Shown here: positions 35,806-46,919 of the stretch, piece by piece
Layout: each line of letters starts with the position of its first letter
How positions within the stretch are numbered: the first letter of the stretch is position 1
Origin: Rutstroemia sp. NJR-2017a BVV2
Lineage: Eukaryota > Ascomycota > Leotiomycetes > Helotiales > Rutstroemiaceae
DNA length: 64,000 bases
Direction: 5' to 3'
Assembly (NCBI GenBank): GCA_002946415.1
Contig: NJPS01000079.1
Coordinates: forward strand, 496,001-560,000
Notes under the pieces: generated by a model
Seen by the model: the letters and a program-made list of their open reading frames with translations, nothing else
Told to the model about the DNA's origin: nothing
Databases searched by the model: none
Translations under genes and position numbers: made by a program

Positions 35806-35889
35806 GGCCTAGTGGCCTAATGGTTAAGGCGCCAGATTTCGGGTCCGCAAAAACTCTGGAGATTGGGAGTTCGAATCTTCCCTGGGTCG
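35806..35889 (+). tRNA. tRNA-Arg (anticodon TCG), with 11-nt intron
   Basis: Folded by eye. Acceptor stem GGCCTAG/CTGGGTC with discriminator G; D arm GCC...GGC around TAATGGTTAA (A box); anticodon stem CCAGA/TCTGG; loop TTTCGG with anticodon TCG. An 11-nt intron lies after position 37 (GTCCGCAAAAA). T arm GGGAG/CTTCC around TTCGAAT (B box). 84 nt in all, 73 without the intron. The acceptor and T stems contain G-U pairs but no mismatch. Confidence 0.92.
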
Positions 35890-35912
35890 TGTGCGAATGA
35901 TAAGTGATTAAC

Positions 35913-35917
35913 TTTTT
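35913..35917 (+). terminator. Pol III terminator of tRNA-Arg
   Basis: T5 run 24 bp after the tRNA 3' end. Confidence 0.7.
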
Positions 35918-36598
35918 GCTTTTGTTATTTTACTGCTCGAGTCCCAGCTATGCGGTCGTTTGTATTTTGTCCGCTCTTAGGTAGCACACTTCGAATCCAT
36001 GAATGTAGCGAGGACTTGTGATTGTGCTCACCTTTTGAAATGTAAGAAAAGGCTTATAATTCTATTGGTTGGTAAGGGAGTGCCTGAATCCAAGAACAAG
36101 AGACTACGCTGCTGAAGAACGCGGTGTGGTTTTTGGGAGTTAAGTGAATATTGGATGAGATTCCCTCCACGGGTAATACATTTATTCCAGAAACTGACTG
36201 AAAGATGGTCATTTAAGTACTGGGGCGTTGATGGTTAGCCGGTCCGGCCACTCGATATCTGATTTCATGACCCATCTGGAGTCGTAGCCCTCATAATGAA
36301 GAACTACATAGCCACCATGACCGTGGTTCCTAGGGAGCACTCCAAAACAAAAAAGGCATGCTGTGCCAGAACAATGATCAGGGAGATGAAGTATATCCTA
36401 TAACTTAGCTACAGAAGACGAGCAATACACAGTACAAGCTACAAAACTAGTACAATCTCCACCGCGGTACGACTATCCATCATTCCATACCGTATCAGAA
36501 ACGTACACTATTCATTCCTTCCACCTTCAATACCAAATCAGCTCCCTTCTACCCCAGCAATCATGATGTGATGTCCCCTTCCCCATCTCTCTACCTAT

Positions 36599-37074
36599 CT
36601 ACTTGCAGTGTGGATTGATTTTCACAACATAATTCCCAGCCTCGATGCAGACTGGCACGGTTGTCGGGCTTTGATTTGTCGAATGTTGATTGGAATATCC
36701 AAACATTCTTCCATCGGCGCAAGTGACTGTCACCATACAGCTATCCACCAGCCAGTAAGTAACCATGTACTGATACTGAACATTGTCCGTTATCAAAATA
36801 TCTTTGCTGTCATGTGGTCCGATATCCCACCAGCCGGGCAGGTTAGTGTCGGAGGGAGCGGGAACTGGGTTGGATTGGGTGCGCGAAGGCTGGACTGGGA
36901 GCTGTTTTGCGAGATGACCACGAGTGCCGGTGCTGATGACTATGTAATGTTAAGTCTAAAAAGAACTGTATGGGGAAAGAAGAAAGTTGTTGCTAAGCGT
37001 GGGAAAGAAGCTGTCTGCTTTGATTACTCACCAAGGGCAGGGAAAACGGCGCTTAGCAGAGTCGTGTATCTCAT
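36599..37074 (-). CDS. Small secreted protein, effector-like (127 aa, two exons)
   Basis: Exon 1 is 37074-37032 and exon 2 is 36939-36599; intron 37031-36940 (92 bp, GTGAGT...ACATAG). The product is 127 aa. The N-terminus MRYTTLLSAVFPALVISTGT is a probable signal peptide, with the intron inside its coding sequence. The mature part starts with a Pro/Ser/Gln-rich stretch (LPVQPSRTQSNPVPAPSD), then a compact domain (NLPGWWDIGPHDSKDIL, YMVTYWLVDSCMVTVTCADG, TTVPVCIEAGNYVV) and ends KINPHCK. Four cysteines could form two disulfides. I recognise no family. Size, signal peptide and even cysteine number fit a secreted effector or antimicrobial-type protein. The alternative acceptor at the preceding CATACAG runs into a stop. 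It sits alone: a tRNA region on one side and a 3.3-kb empty stretch on its promoter side. Confidence 0.7.
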
Positions 37075-40000
37075 TTTAGGCGACTAACTTCTAACGGATG
37101 TTGTATAGTGTTGTTGAATGTGAGCTGAATTTAGTCAAATCGGTGCTGGAAACGCTCTTGTCTTGCTCTGGAGCTGGATTGATCGAGAGAGTGATGAATG
37201 TAGATTGCCATCGTGTCTTTCAATACTTTTTTATACTACGAAGAACTCAGTATGCTGAACATTTCAAGTAGCGCTTGGCGTTGGAACTACTCCTTGCGCG
37301 CGCTTCCTTCTTATGTCAGCTCGGGAATTTAAGCTTAGCTGCCCATGGCGGAGGAAGGAACAAACCTTCTTAGAACCGCGTTCTCACGATATACTTAGGT
37401 ACTGGGAGACATACCCAAGGAACGCCTCGCAGGGGATGCAACTCAAATGGCGAGTTGAGGCTCCTTCGCCAAATATATGATGCAATTCTAGGAGCAACAA
37501 TCATAACAATCCGAAAGCTCGTGCTGATGAAGTGCGCCTGGAATCACTGCTGCTACGTCTTAGACAAGTGAGGTTTCTCATAGTCGCCCGGAAAGAAAGT
37601 TTCGTCGCCTTACTGAAGACGAATGGGCTGTGAAGCGCTCACTAGAACTGGAATAGTAACAATTACTCAAGCAGCCCATCAAGTTATCGTGTATTATACA
37701 CAAGTAAAGCTATGATAAGCCCGCATGGCAAGAAACCTGTAGATGGGTCAACATTTCGGCGGTCCATTTGCTTGGCTTGACCTGGGAATGACCCCAGGAA
37801 CGTATGGATTTAGAATGCTATGTGAGAGCAATCCTGATGCCTTTTTTTGTGGCGGGTTAGATCTATTTCAAGAAGAGGGCATGCTAGTGTTATGTAGGAA
37901 GATATCTAATAATAAGATTCGATATTCACAAGACTGCCGTAGAGGATCTGCATCTGGCTCTTCATTCAAGGTTGCTCTAGGGAATTTACATTCAAAGTCC
38001 ACTTGGAATTTCCTTGGCCCAAATACGCAATGCTCGAAAGTAGACAACTAGGCTCGCAAGAAGCATAAAAGTGCAGGACTCGAGACGGTTCGACCAGCAT
38101 CTAGACATTAACACCATCACGCTTGTACCATAGCCATAAATGACAACAAGTATGACGATATATGTAGGGAATTGAGATGATTCTTGGGGCAGCAACTAAC
38201 TCATGGCGGCCTCTATTTCTTTCGTATACTCTGGCTGCACCTGGTGGGGAAATGTGGCACAGTCATTGCTGCCCATATGCATGACTTTCTTCACCGCACT
38301 TACGGCAAGAGGAAATGGATTGTACCCAGCCTGTGGTGCAACCGGATTTCCGAGCTAATTGTCGCAAACCTAGCGCAAGTCTAGGTCTTATGACCGTACT
38401 TTCCTATCGAGACGTGCATCGCCAACTCCTTAGAAACCATTAAAGAAAATCTCCAAGTACCTGAAATCGTATATCTGCGACGAAAGCTCTCGCAACGGCC
38501 AAACATGGACATTGGTTGATTAGATATAACTGATACCCGAAGAGTCACACAGCGCGAATGCGTGTCTATCTAAGGTAGTATACTTACACAGCCTTCAAAA
38601 GTGCTTTTGAAGTGACCTGGATATGATACTTTGAGATATGCAGTAACTCCCTGAGAAGCCTTCTGCCAACAAAGTACGTCATATAGACGACTGGTAGGCA
38701 CAGATCTCGCCCATCTCAACGTACTTTTCAACTAAATTTAGTATTTTGCATTTGAGACATGCAACAAAACTTGGTCCATATGATAGACAATGCCCAGCAG
38801 TCTCTACAGTAGATCAATGCGGTAAGTGAAGCCGCATTGAGTTACGAGGGAACTGATATGATATCGGGGAATCACTCTCCAAAGATTGCTTTTACTTTCA
38901 AACTTCCGTCTTTCTTTACTTGCGCCGAACTCGTGATAGTATCAATTCGGAGTAAATGAGCGGATCATGAAAGTTCTGGACAATCCTGTGCGTCCTTCAA
39001 CACATCGGGTGGCTGAGATCGAGCGGTCGTCATTGTGGTATGAATGTAGAAGAGCATGTTACTGCGTAACATGCTACTCCTCGACACGAACGTAATGTGC
39101 AGTTCTGTCCAGTAATAAGTGTGTAGCACTGCAGGGCCGTCATCCTGGCCGTTCAAGTTTCTACGCCGTAGATACTACCGATTGCCCGATATACAACAGC
39201 CGCAGAACTCTTTCAAGCGTCGCTACGCAAGGCCGCTGGCCTCAATAAATGAAATTATCCTACAGAAGTTGATTTTCGTTTCCCCACTCGCGAAAAGGGC
39301 TTGGCCGTCGGCCAAGTCGTAACGAATGGTAGCAAGTTTGAACCATATGATTCTACCCAGACCTCGCGTATGAGTTATGCTCATGCGAGAACGGGCGGCG
39401 AAGCGATACAGTGGCGTTGATGGTGCCCAAATGCTGAGGACTTCAGTCCTTTGTTGCACATCTTGGAGCTGGCCGGATTTTCGCGCTGGGCATATGAAAT
39501 CAGCATGGCTCAGACGGCTAATGATTGGCGGGTCATGCCATCGCTGTACCCTTTAGAATTGTCCGGCGCAACATGTTTGCTAGCCGTGGAGAGATGCGAA
39601 AGTATGGATGCGGCCTTGGTATGTATGATCTGGACGAGCGTGTCAAGCGCAGTCCAGTGAATGAGGCCCAAATGACTCTGCGATATCTTCTGCAAGTGCT
39701 TCAAGGCCGGTAGTGAAAATGAAGAAGATGAAAAAGAGTTGCCTTGGTCATGCGAATCGTCCCCGACCACTTTACTCACTGATACATAGTCGAGCTGAGA
39801 GACCTCGTGTGGTAGGTAGATGAGTAGAAATCGGTCGAACTGATCGTGTTTGAGCTTGCTTTCGAAATTTGCACTCCGTCGCCCCCTTCCACGATTAAGA
39901 AATGTAGCAAGATGAGGTCGTCTAATGGTGTATTTATGCTGCTGAAGCTGCGGTTCCCCATTTCTGATGGACTACCTGCTGAATGGTTGGTCGATGACTT

Positions 40001-40426
40001 CGGCCCAGGCCCAGTGCACCCATTCTAGATTGCTCCTCCACACACGTCTCCGAATATTAAGTGAGAAAATGACCAGATATCCCACAGATATTCTAGTATG
40101 TTTCTGAAGCCTTAACAAACTTTATATTAAATTTGTGTTCGCATCTTAGAGGAATGGGCCAGTTTGGTGTAGTACTTTAACAGCGAGATGTAAATGCTCG
40201 ACGGAACACGCAGATAAGATTATCAATGCGAGATCGGAGCTCGAGCACCACAACCCGCCAAAATAAAACCGAAGCTTCAGTTTATCCACAAACAACCACA
40301 GCTTCAAAAGCAACGCTTCACGCGCGTGGCTCTTCTCTGCGGTTTCATCTGCAGACATTGTTCGAGCTGATCGGCGCCTTTCAATCACATCGTCAACTCT
40401 GTGCTCCAAACAGAACAAAAGTAGCC
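37075..40426. other. Long intergenic region, no gene recognised
   Basis: A 3.35-kb spacer between divergent genes. ORFs of up to 102 aa (37743-38051) and others at 38184 and 39223-39779 show no domain or splice logic. It may hold decayed transposon sequence that I cannot identify by eye. Confidence 0.5.
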
Positions 40427-41665
40427 ATGTCGGCCTCTCTTCCAGGCAATCGAGAATTGCCCGCTTCTCAGTATGACCTCAACACATACTGGGGACGAGT
40501 GATGCATTCTGCGAACATATCAGACCCTAGGTGAGGAGGAGCTTAAGCTTGCTTTGTGTTTTCACCAAAAGGTGCATTCACTTTCACTTTTACAGACGAT
40601 CGATCACGACTGTTATATCTCCAAACATCATACTGACTATAGCATAGAACATTACTGGTAAACAGCGCTGGGCTGGAACATGCGAAGAGTCTCATTACAA
40701 GCTACAAACAAGGGAAGGTTCGGGACATGAATCCAGAACTATGGAATGCGAAGAAGATTGTCGATTCAACATTACATCCAGGTGTGTGAGGTTCCGATAA
40801 GGGAACTGATCCAGAGGCTCATATTGGTAGATACTGGTGAACCAGTCTTTCTTCCATTTCGAATGTCTTCCTTCGTCTTATCGAACCTAGTTGTTACAGC
40901 AGGAATGCTTACACCTGGTCTTGGGGTAACTCCACGAGCGCTCGAGGTGTATCATCCATTACTAACCGCTATCAGACCACTGGAACATTGCTCTGGCAAA
41001 TCACGAATCAATCTCTCAACGTTGCAATCAATAATGCAAATGCGAACAAATCAACTCCACTTTCAGTGTCTAAGATCACACAGTCATACTTCTTGGCAGT
41101 AGGAGCTTCATGCTCTGTCGCTCTTGGTCTCAATGCTCTTGTACCAAGGTTGAAAAGAGTTAGCCCTGCCACCAAGACAATTCTTACACGACTAGTTCCG
41201 TTCGCGGCTGTTGCAAGTGCTGGAGCTTTGAACGTCTTCTTGATGCGAGGGGAGGAGATCAGGCAGGGTATTGATGTCTATCCAGTTCTTTCTGAGGCAG
41301 ACAAGGCAAAGCTTGCGGCTGAAGGCAAGTCTGAAAATGAGGTCCCTTCTCTGGGGAAAAGTAGAAAGGCGGCTACCCTTGCGGTTTCAGAAACGGCGTT
41401 GAGCAGAGTACTGAACAGTTCTCCCATCATGGTTATTCCACCTTTGATATTAGTGAGACTTCAGAAGAAGGAATTTCTCAAGAAGAACCCAAGGCTCACG
41501 TTGCCAATCAATCTGGGTTTGATCTTAGGGACTAGTCTTTTCGCCTTGCCATTAGCTCTGGCAGCGTTTCCTCAACGACAGAGCGTGGACGCATCTACTC
41601 TGGAGGAAGAATTCTGGGGCAAAGGTGGAGAAGGCGGAAAAGTGGTTTTCAACAGAGGTATATAA
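40427..41665 (+). CDS. FSF1: Sideroflexin, FSF1-type mitochondrial carrier (four exons)
   Basis: Exons 40427-40530, 40648-40781, 40831-40925 and 40976-41665; introns of 117, 49 and 50 bp with CTGAC and CTAAC branch sites; 340 aa. The N-terminus is MSASLPGNRELPASQYDLNT. The sideroflexin hallmarks follow: the NPELW motif, then KKIVDSTLHPDTGEPVFLPF across the second splice. Several hydrophobic helices come after (SSFVLSNLVVTAGMLTPGL, SYFLAVGASCSVALGLNAL, LVPFAAVASAGALNVFLM, LTLPINLGLILGTSLFALPL). Sideroflexins are inner-membrane proteins; in animals SFXN1 carries serine into mitochondria for one-carbon metabolism, and yeast Fsf1 is the homologue. The frame continues upstream to an ATG at 40226, but homology begins at 40427. 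Confidence 0.93.
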
Positions 41666-42835
41666 GAAGCTCCAGGCGTGTGCTTGAATATTCGCCCATG
41701 CTGCGGCTTGAAAGCAGGGATGATCTTATGTCATCTATCGTTGGGCTTTACTGAAGGCTGAGGATAATTTGTGCCGAGTTGACTCCTATTTTGATATCAT
41801 GCGAGAAATCTCGTGGAACAGTTATCGAAACCATGGCGTTCACGGACACCTGGTGGCGAAGGATGCAAGCAACAGTAGAGAACCATTACATTTGTATTTA
41901 CCCAAAATTCAGCTGAGTGGCTATTCTTCGGTGCGCTGCTCTCAAGGCGTGATACGCACGTGCTGGGCCATCAGGGGGCGAACCGATCTTACATGCACAA
42001 ACGAACATACGAGTCATCATACAGTAGTAACTCATAAATAAGAATATCGAAGCTTTTATGGAAGATCCGAGTACAGTAGGACTTTTTCCTGAAGTTTGGC
42101 GAAATCGAACGAATTATCTGGTGAGTATCATTGGCTGGCTCAGTTGTTTAGTGCAGAAAATAACGGTCGATTCAAGACAAGATGCTACGAGTAATTTTTC
42201 TGTTGATTATGAACGTATATTAAGGCGAATGTCTCGTGGACTTTGATATTTGTTATTGCTGATTTAGTCTTGATTAACGGACCGGTTCTACCAAGTATCT
42301 GCGATGAGCAGACGGTAAAGGTAACGATGATCCCTTCATGCCTGGCGTAGCAAAATTGCCACCATAAGATTCAATTTGACCCGATTGAGGGGTCGCTTAT
42401 CACGCGTGTTGCGGCGTGCCGATGCCGTGCTGATGTCGCGAATCATTTCCAAGACTAAGATTCGTACCTTGCACATGAAAGGGCTTCCTGTTTCTGTACG
42501 GTGTACCGAAATTAACCTTCAGACTAAGAGAGCGATTTCGAACTAAAGATATGTGTCAAGGCCATTCGCCATTCCTCCAAAATTCATGCTTTCGGGTACA
42601 GTATGAGTGTCGCACAGAAATTCCCAGTGAACAATAAGGAGAATGTTTATTTATGGGCTTTATCCGCAGACGTGAAAGAGGGATGGATTCCTTTTTCAGC
42701 AGGATGACAGGACTTTGGGCGAGAGGCCGAGTCAGAAACCATACCCAGGAGAGTAGGTGTGGACAGGGAATAGAGTTGGTTGCACTGATACAGGATTGGT
42801 CGGATTCAGTGTATGGCAACAGGAATGGGTCTGGA

Positions 42836-42889
42836 TGAATGAATGAATGAATGAATGAATGAATGAAAGAATGAATAAACGAATAAATA
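42836..42889. repeat. (GAAT)n microsatellite
   Basis: About seven clean copies of GAAT, then diverged GAAA/GAAT/AAAC words. Confidence 0.9.
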
Positions 42890-43154
42890 GGCGGTCCTCG
42901 GCTTTTCTACAAGTACAAGGCACCTTTCACCGGTGGTAAATGAGCGGGATTTCTAGTGTTCGAGTTGAGGTAAGAAGACTACTCATGGTGCTTGGAGGGG
43001 CCTGCAGCATTGGAAGCTGCAAAGGATCAGTAAACGAAATCCCAAGGACCCTATCACTGCAGGTAAAATATATGTATATAAGCATGTCTCCACCACATTT
43101 GGACTGATGGGAGGGACGAGATGGCGTAGCATGGCAGGGCATGACAGTCATGAC

Positions 43155-43183
43155 TACCTGGATACCTGGATACCTGGATACCT
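43155..43183. repeat. GATACCTG tandem repeat
   Basis: Three to four copies of an 8-mer. Confidence 0.85.
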
Positions 43184-43752
43184 ACTTAGTATCCTTTTGG
43201 TGCCCTATGGAAGTAGATGCTGTATCCATCTAAAAGGAGGGGAAGAGTTTTTGGCTGTTGTAGCCAGTTACATGCCAAGAAGGATGGATGGCAAAAAGTG
43301 GTAAAAGAACAAAAGAAAGCAGTGAATTCGGAGATACTGCACTCGTACCACACTGTCGAACGGTCGAACGGTCGAACTTTCTACGGCGTGAAGAAGGAAA
43401 ACATAGGTTAACTCCTCTACATCGCGAAGCAGATAATCGGGTTTCTTTTTCTTGAGAATTCGGCCATCAATCATACAGACAGCAGACTGGCTCGCAGGCT
43501 GGCGTGGATTTACAAGTATTACATTAGCCCGGAAGTGAGCAGAACTATACCGTACCCGTCCAAACCTATAAGCGATTTTGACCAGCAGAAACCCCAGCAC
43601 CATCAGGTTTAGGAAAAGAAAGATTCGTTCCTCTCACCCCAATATCGAAGGCATTACTGAGATTGTTCCAATATCCCCTTCTATCTCAATACCCAGCGAC
43701 CAGCGACCCGACCGTCACATAATCCTACTCGATTTTCCCGGGAAAATGTCGC

Positions 43753-43986
43753 GTGTTTAGAATTTCTCCCAGCGCGATCGGTCGGAAAGATAGAAAGAAT
43801 TACCCTTTACCCCAATCCACTTCCACTTCCAACGTCAACGTTAACGTCAACGTCAACCCATCCACCCTTCGCGCAGTTTCTTTCGATAACACCATCCGAA
43901 TCATTCCTATCTCTGAAGGCTCGATGATCCTTGGTCCCTTGGACGTCGAAAAGACACAGGATATTCTTCAGCTTGAATTATCCTGA
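43753..43986 (+). promoter_or_regulatory. Possible upstream ORF in the kinase leader
   Basis: A 77-codon ORF ends 54 bp before the kinase ATG. It has low-complexity NVNVNVNV from an AACGTC repeat. If the leader is transcribed from here it would lower translation of the main ORF; no transcript start can be seen in the sequence. Confidence 0.3.
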
Positions 43987-44040
43987 CGTGATTGTCTGAG
44001 CCCATCGGGGTCGAAACGATAACTTTCTTACACTTGTGCC

Positions 44041-46449
44041 ATGTCGACTCCATCAACCTTACCACCTCATCATCCCAATTACGGATACTCACATCATCAG
44101 AATTATCAATCAACTGCTGCATATCGAGCAAGCAATAATCTGTTGAGCGGCAGCGGCCGTCTAGGCGCCTCATACACCATTCCGACCTCCTCGAGCAGCA
44201 GTGCATCGTCGAGTGTGACTGCGATCGTTCCCACGCGCTTGAATCAAACCCCTACTTCTACTACGCAAGCCCCGGTCGCAAGGACCGAGAAGAAGTCGGC
44301 AGCCATGCCTGCCTCATCCGCATCAGCAACCGCAACCGCAGCAGCATCGAAACAACCTGCTCCTAAGAAGAGGCAAAGATCAAAAGAGCCAAGGCAACCA
44401 GACTGGCATAAGTTTTATGAGAACGGTCTCCCCGAAGAAGTTATTGTTATCGATGATTCAGAATCCCCCGAGCCATCAGCATCCGTTGCATCTAACGTCC
44501 AGCCAAATACTACATCAGTGACACTAAACAGTCGACATGCTGCAAAGAAGAGAAAGCGCGACGACGCGAGCACAGTCTACGATCCAGTATATCAACTTGA
44601 CGCCTCTGCCGACCCGAGTCCACAATACAAATCTGCCTCTGGTTCTACCATATCTACCGATCGCACAACATCAGCAATACATACAACAGCCGCTACTTCC
44701 TTAGGGTCTCACTCGTCGAACGGTCAAAATGGGCAGAACAATCAGAATGGCGTGAATGGGCAGGCTGCCTTTGGTGGGGCAGTCGAAGTTACAGGACAGA
44801 AAAGAAAGCGGACAAACACTCGATTACAGATTGCCAATGAAGCAAAACGGAAAGAACTCGAATTCGCTCAAGAGTCCTGGGGCAATTATGTCCCACCCCC
44901 AAAACCACCTATAAAGGCACGGGATGTCCCAGTGCGACAGGAGACTGATGTAAGTACAGTAGCTGACCCGATTTTGAGCTGGGACTAATTATATGTTTAG
45001 ACATCTTACACTAAGCACAGCAAAGTTGACGACGAAGATGGCCACTACATAGTTGTTCCGGACACAGAATTAACAGAAAGATGTGAGTCGTCCCACAAGT
45101 CGTGCTGATTTACAGGACCTGACAGAACACAGATTCGGTCTTAAAATTACTCGGCCAGGGAACCTTTGGCAAAGTGGTGCAAGCTCGAGACCGTGAAAGA
45201 GGAAAGCTTGTGGCTATAAAGATCATTCGTTCTGTTCAAAAGTACCGAGATGCCTCGAAAATCGAGTTGAGAGTGTTATCTACGCTCAAAGCCAACGACC
45301 AAGAGAACCGGAACAGATGTATACATCTTCGGGATTGCTTCGATTACCGGGGACATATATGCATAGTCATGGACTTACTAGGACAAAGCGTTTTCGACTT
45401 TCTTAAGATGAACTCCTTCGTACCTTTTCCGAATTCACAGATTCAAAGCTTCGCTCGGCAACTATTCACAAGTGTTGCTTGTAAGTGTTCTTATTCAAAG
45501 TTCAATGCGGGCAACCCAAGCTGATTATGAACGCAGTCCTTCACGATTTGAATCTAATTCACACTGATCTGAAACCGGAGAACATTCTCCTATGCGATAG
45601 CAACTACCAGGCCTTTACATACAGTCGCAGAATACCCTCTTCCTCTACTACAGTAAACCGACAGGCAGCTCAAAGAAAAGTCCTTCTGGATACAGAAATA
45701 AGGCTTATTGATTTTGGTTCTGCTACGTTCCAGGATGAATACCATTCTTCCGTTGTATCTACACGTCACTACCGAGCTCCAGAGATCATTCTTGGACTTG
45801 GGTGGTCATTCCCATGCGATATTTGGAGTATTGGATGCATACTTGTTGAATTCTTCACTGGCGATGCACTATTTCAGACTCACGACAACTTGGAACATTT
45901 GGCTATGATGGAAAGCGTCTGTGGCACTAGGATAGACAGCCACCTCATTCAACAAGTCAACGCTATGTCGAAGCGAAATGGAGGAAATCCTGCTGCAAGG
46001 TAAGAAAGGATCGTTCTGATAGCGATTGTTGTATGCTAACACAGTTCCCAGATATTTTAAGAGGTTAAAGCTGGATTACCCAACGCCGGACACCACAAGA
46101 GCTTCTCGACGGTTTGTAAAGGCGATGAAGCCATTGCATGTAAGTTCCCTAGACGCTCCGGCACGGGTTTCTGACTGACAATCTCCAGGAAATTATTCGT
46201 GACAATACCAAGTTCAGTCGGAACTTCCTCGACCTTCTCAGGAGAATCTTTGTTTATGACCCCAGTGATCGGATCACAGCCAAAGAAGCCCTTCGACATC
46301 CATGGTTTAAAGAAGCAGCTACACCGGATGATGGTACAGAAGCAGCCAAAATAAGGTTACAAAGGCAACGACAGGCACAAGCATATGCTGGGCAGCCAAA
46401 TAGCGCTTCCTCTTCTTCTTCTTCTTCGGGGCATAATGGTCTTCACTGA
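44041..46449 (+). CDS. LAMMER-family (CLK/Kns1/Lkh1) dual-specificity protein kinase, six exons
   Basis: Exons 44041-44949, 45001-45082, 45133-45480, 45537-45999, 46052-46139 and 46189-46449; introns of 49-56 bp; 716 aa. Residues 1-330 are disordered, rich in Ser/Ala/Thr with basic nuclear-localisation-like runs ([28 protein letters not shown]). Kinase domain from about 332: GQGTFGKVV loop, AIKII lysine, HTDLKPEN catalytic loop with the Thr typical of this family in place of Arg, DFGSA, and the family signature as [11 protein letters not shown] (E-R of the classic motif replaced by E-S). LAMMER kinases phosphorylate SR splicing factors and control growth, stress response and development in fungi. 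The C-terminal tail is polyserine. It is followed co-directionally by tRNase Z. Confidence 0.95.
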
Positions 46450-46919
46450 GCGAATCATGAACAATGACGGCGTATTTGGTATGGAGCCTAGGGGCATTTG
46501 TTACTCTGCACAATATATTTTGGTTTTAGCAGATAGTGGTGGTAATGACTTCTGTATTATGTCACATAAAATTCTGCTTTCGGACTATCATAGGGGCAAG
46601 TCTTGATTATTCATAGATAGACGCAGGATTTTTCAGGTGATAGAGCAAATCCAGCATCTCATCCCAACTCAAAGATTGTCATAGTCTGCATTGGACTGTG
46701 TGTGACCAAGAAGCTTTTCCTCCCGGAAACGTGGATCGCAAGGCTGTGATATATGCTATTTCGGCAAGTTTAGGCGGCCGTATATTGGTGGTTTCCTATC
46801 GTTATCCTCCCGCATTTTGCAACAATTTTTTTGGGTCAAGACTTTCGTCAAGCTGGCGATGAATACAATACTACTAATTGAGCAGCCGAAATGAATTGGC
46901 TATTCAATCTTACAGATTC
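46450..46919. other. Intergenic region, kinase 3' flank and tRNase Z promoter
   Basis: Nothing beyond AT-rich flank sequence is visible. Confidence 0.6.

Larger units (their letters stand above)
35328..36598. other. Intergenic region holding a tRNA gene
   Basis: Apart from tRNA-Arg at 35806-35889 I see no feature. The region is otherwise ordinary 5' and 3' flank sequence. Confidence 0.6.
41666..44040. other. Intergenic region and kinase 5' leader
   Basis: A 2.4-kb spacer between co-directional genes. It contains a (GAAT)n run and a GATACCTG triplet. The last few hundred bases probably form the kinase promoter and leader, including an upstream ORF at 43753-43986. No other gene seen. Confidence 0.5.

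Noticed and set aside
37743..38051. 102-aa plus-strand ORF in the long empty region
   Set aside because: No signal peptide, domain or splice context; length is within chance for the region.
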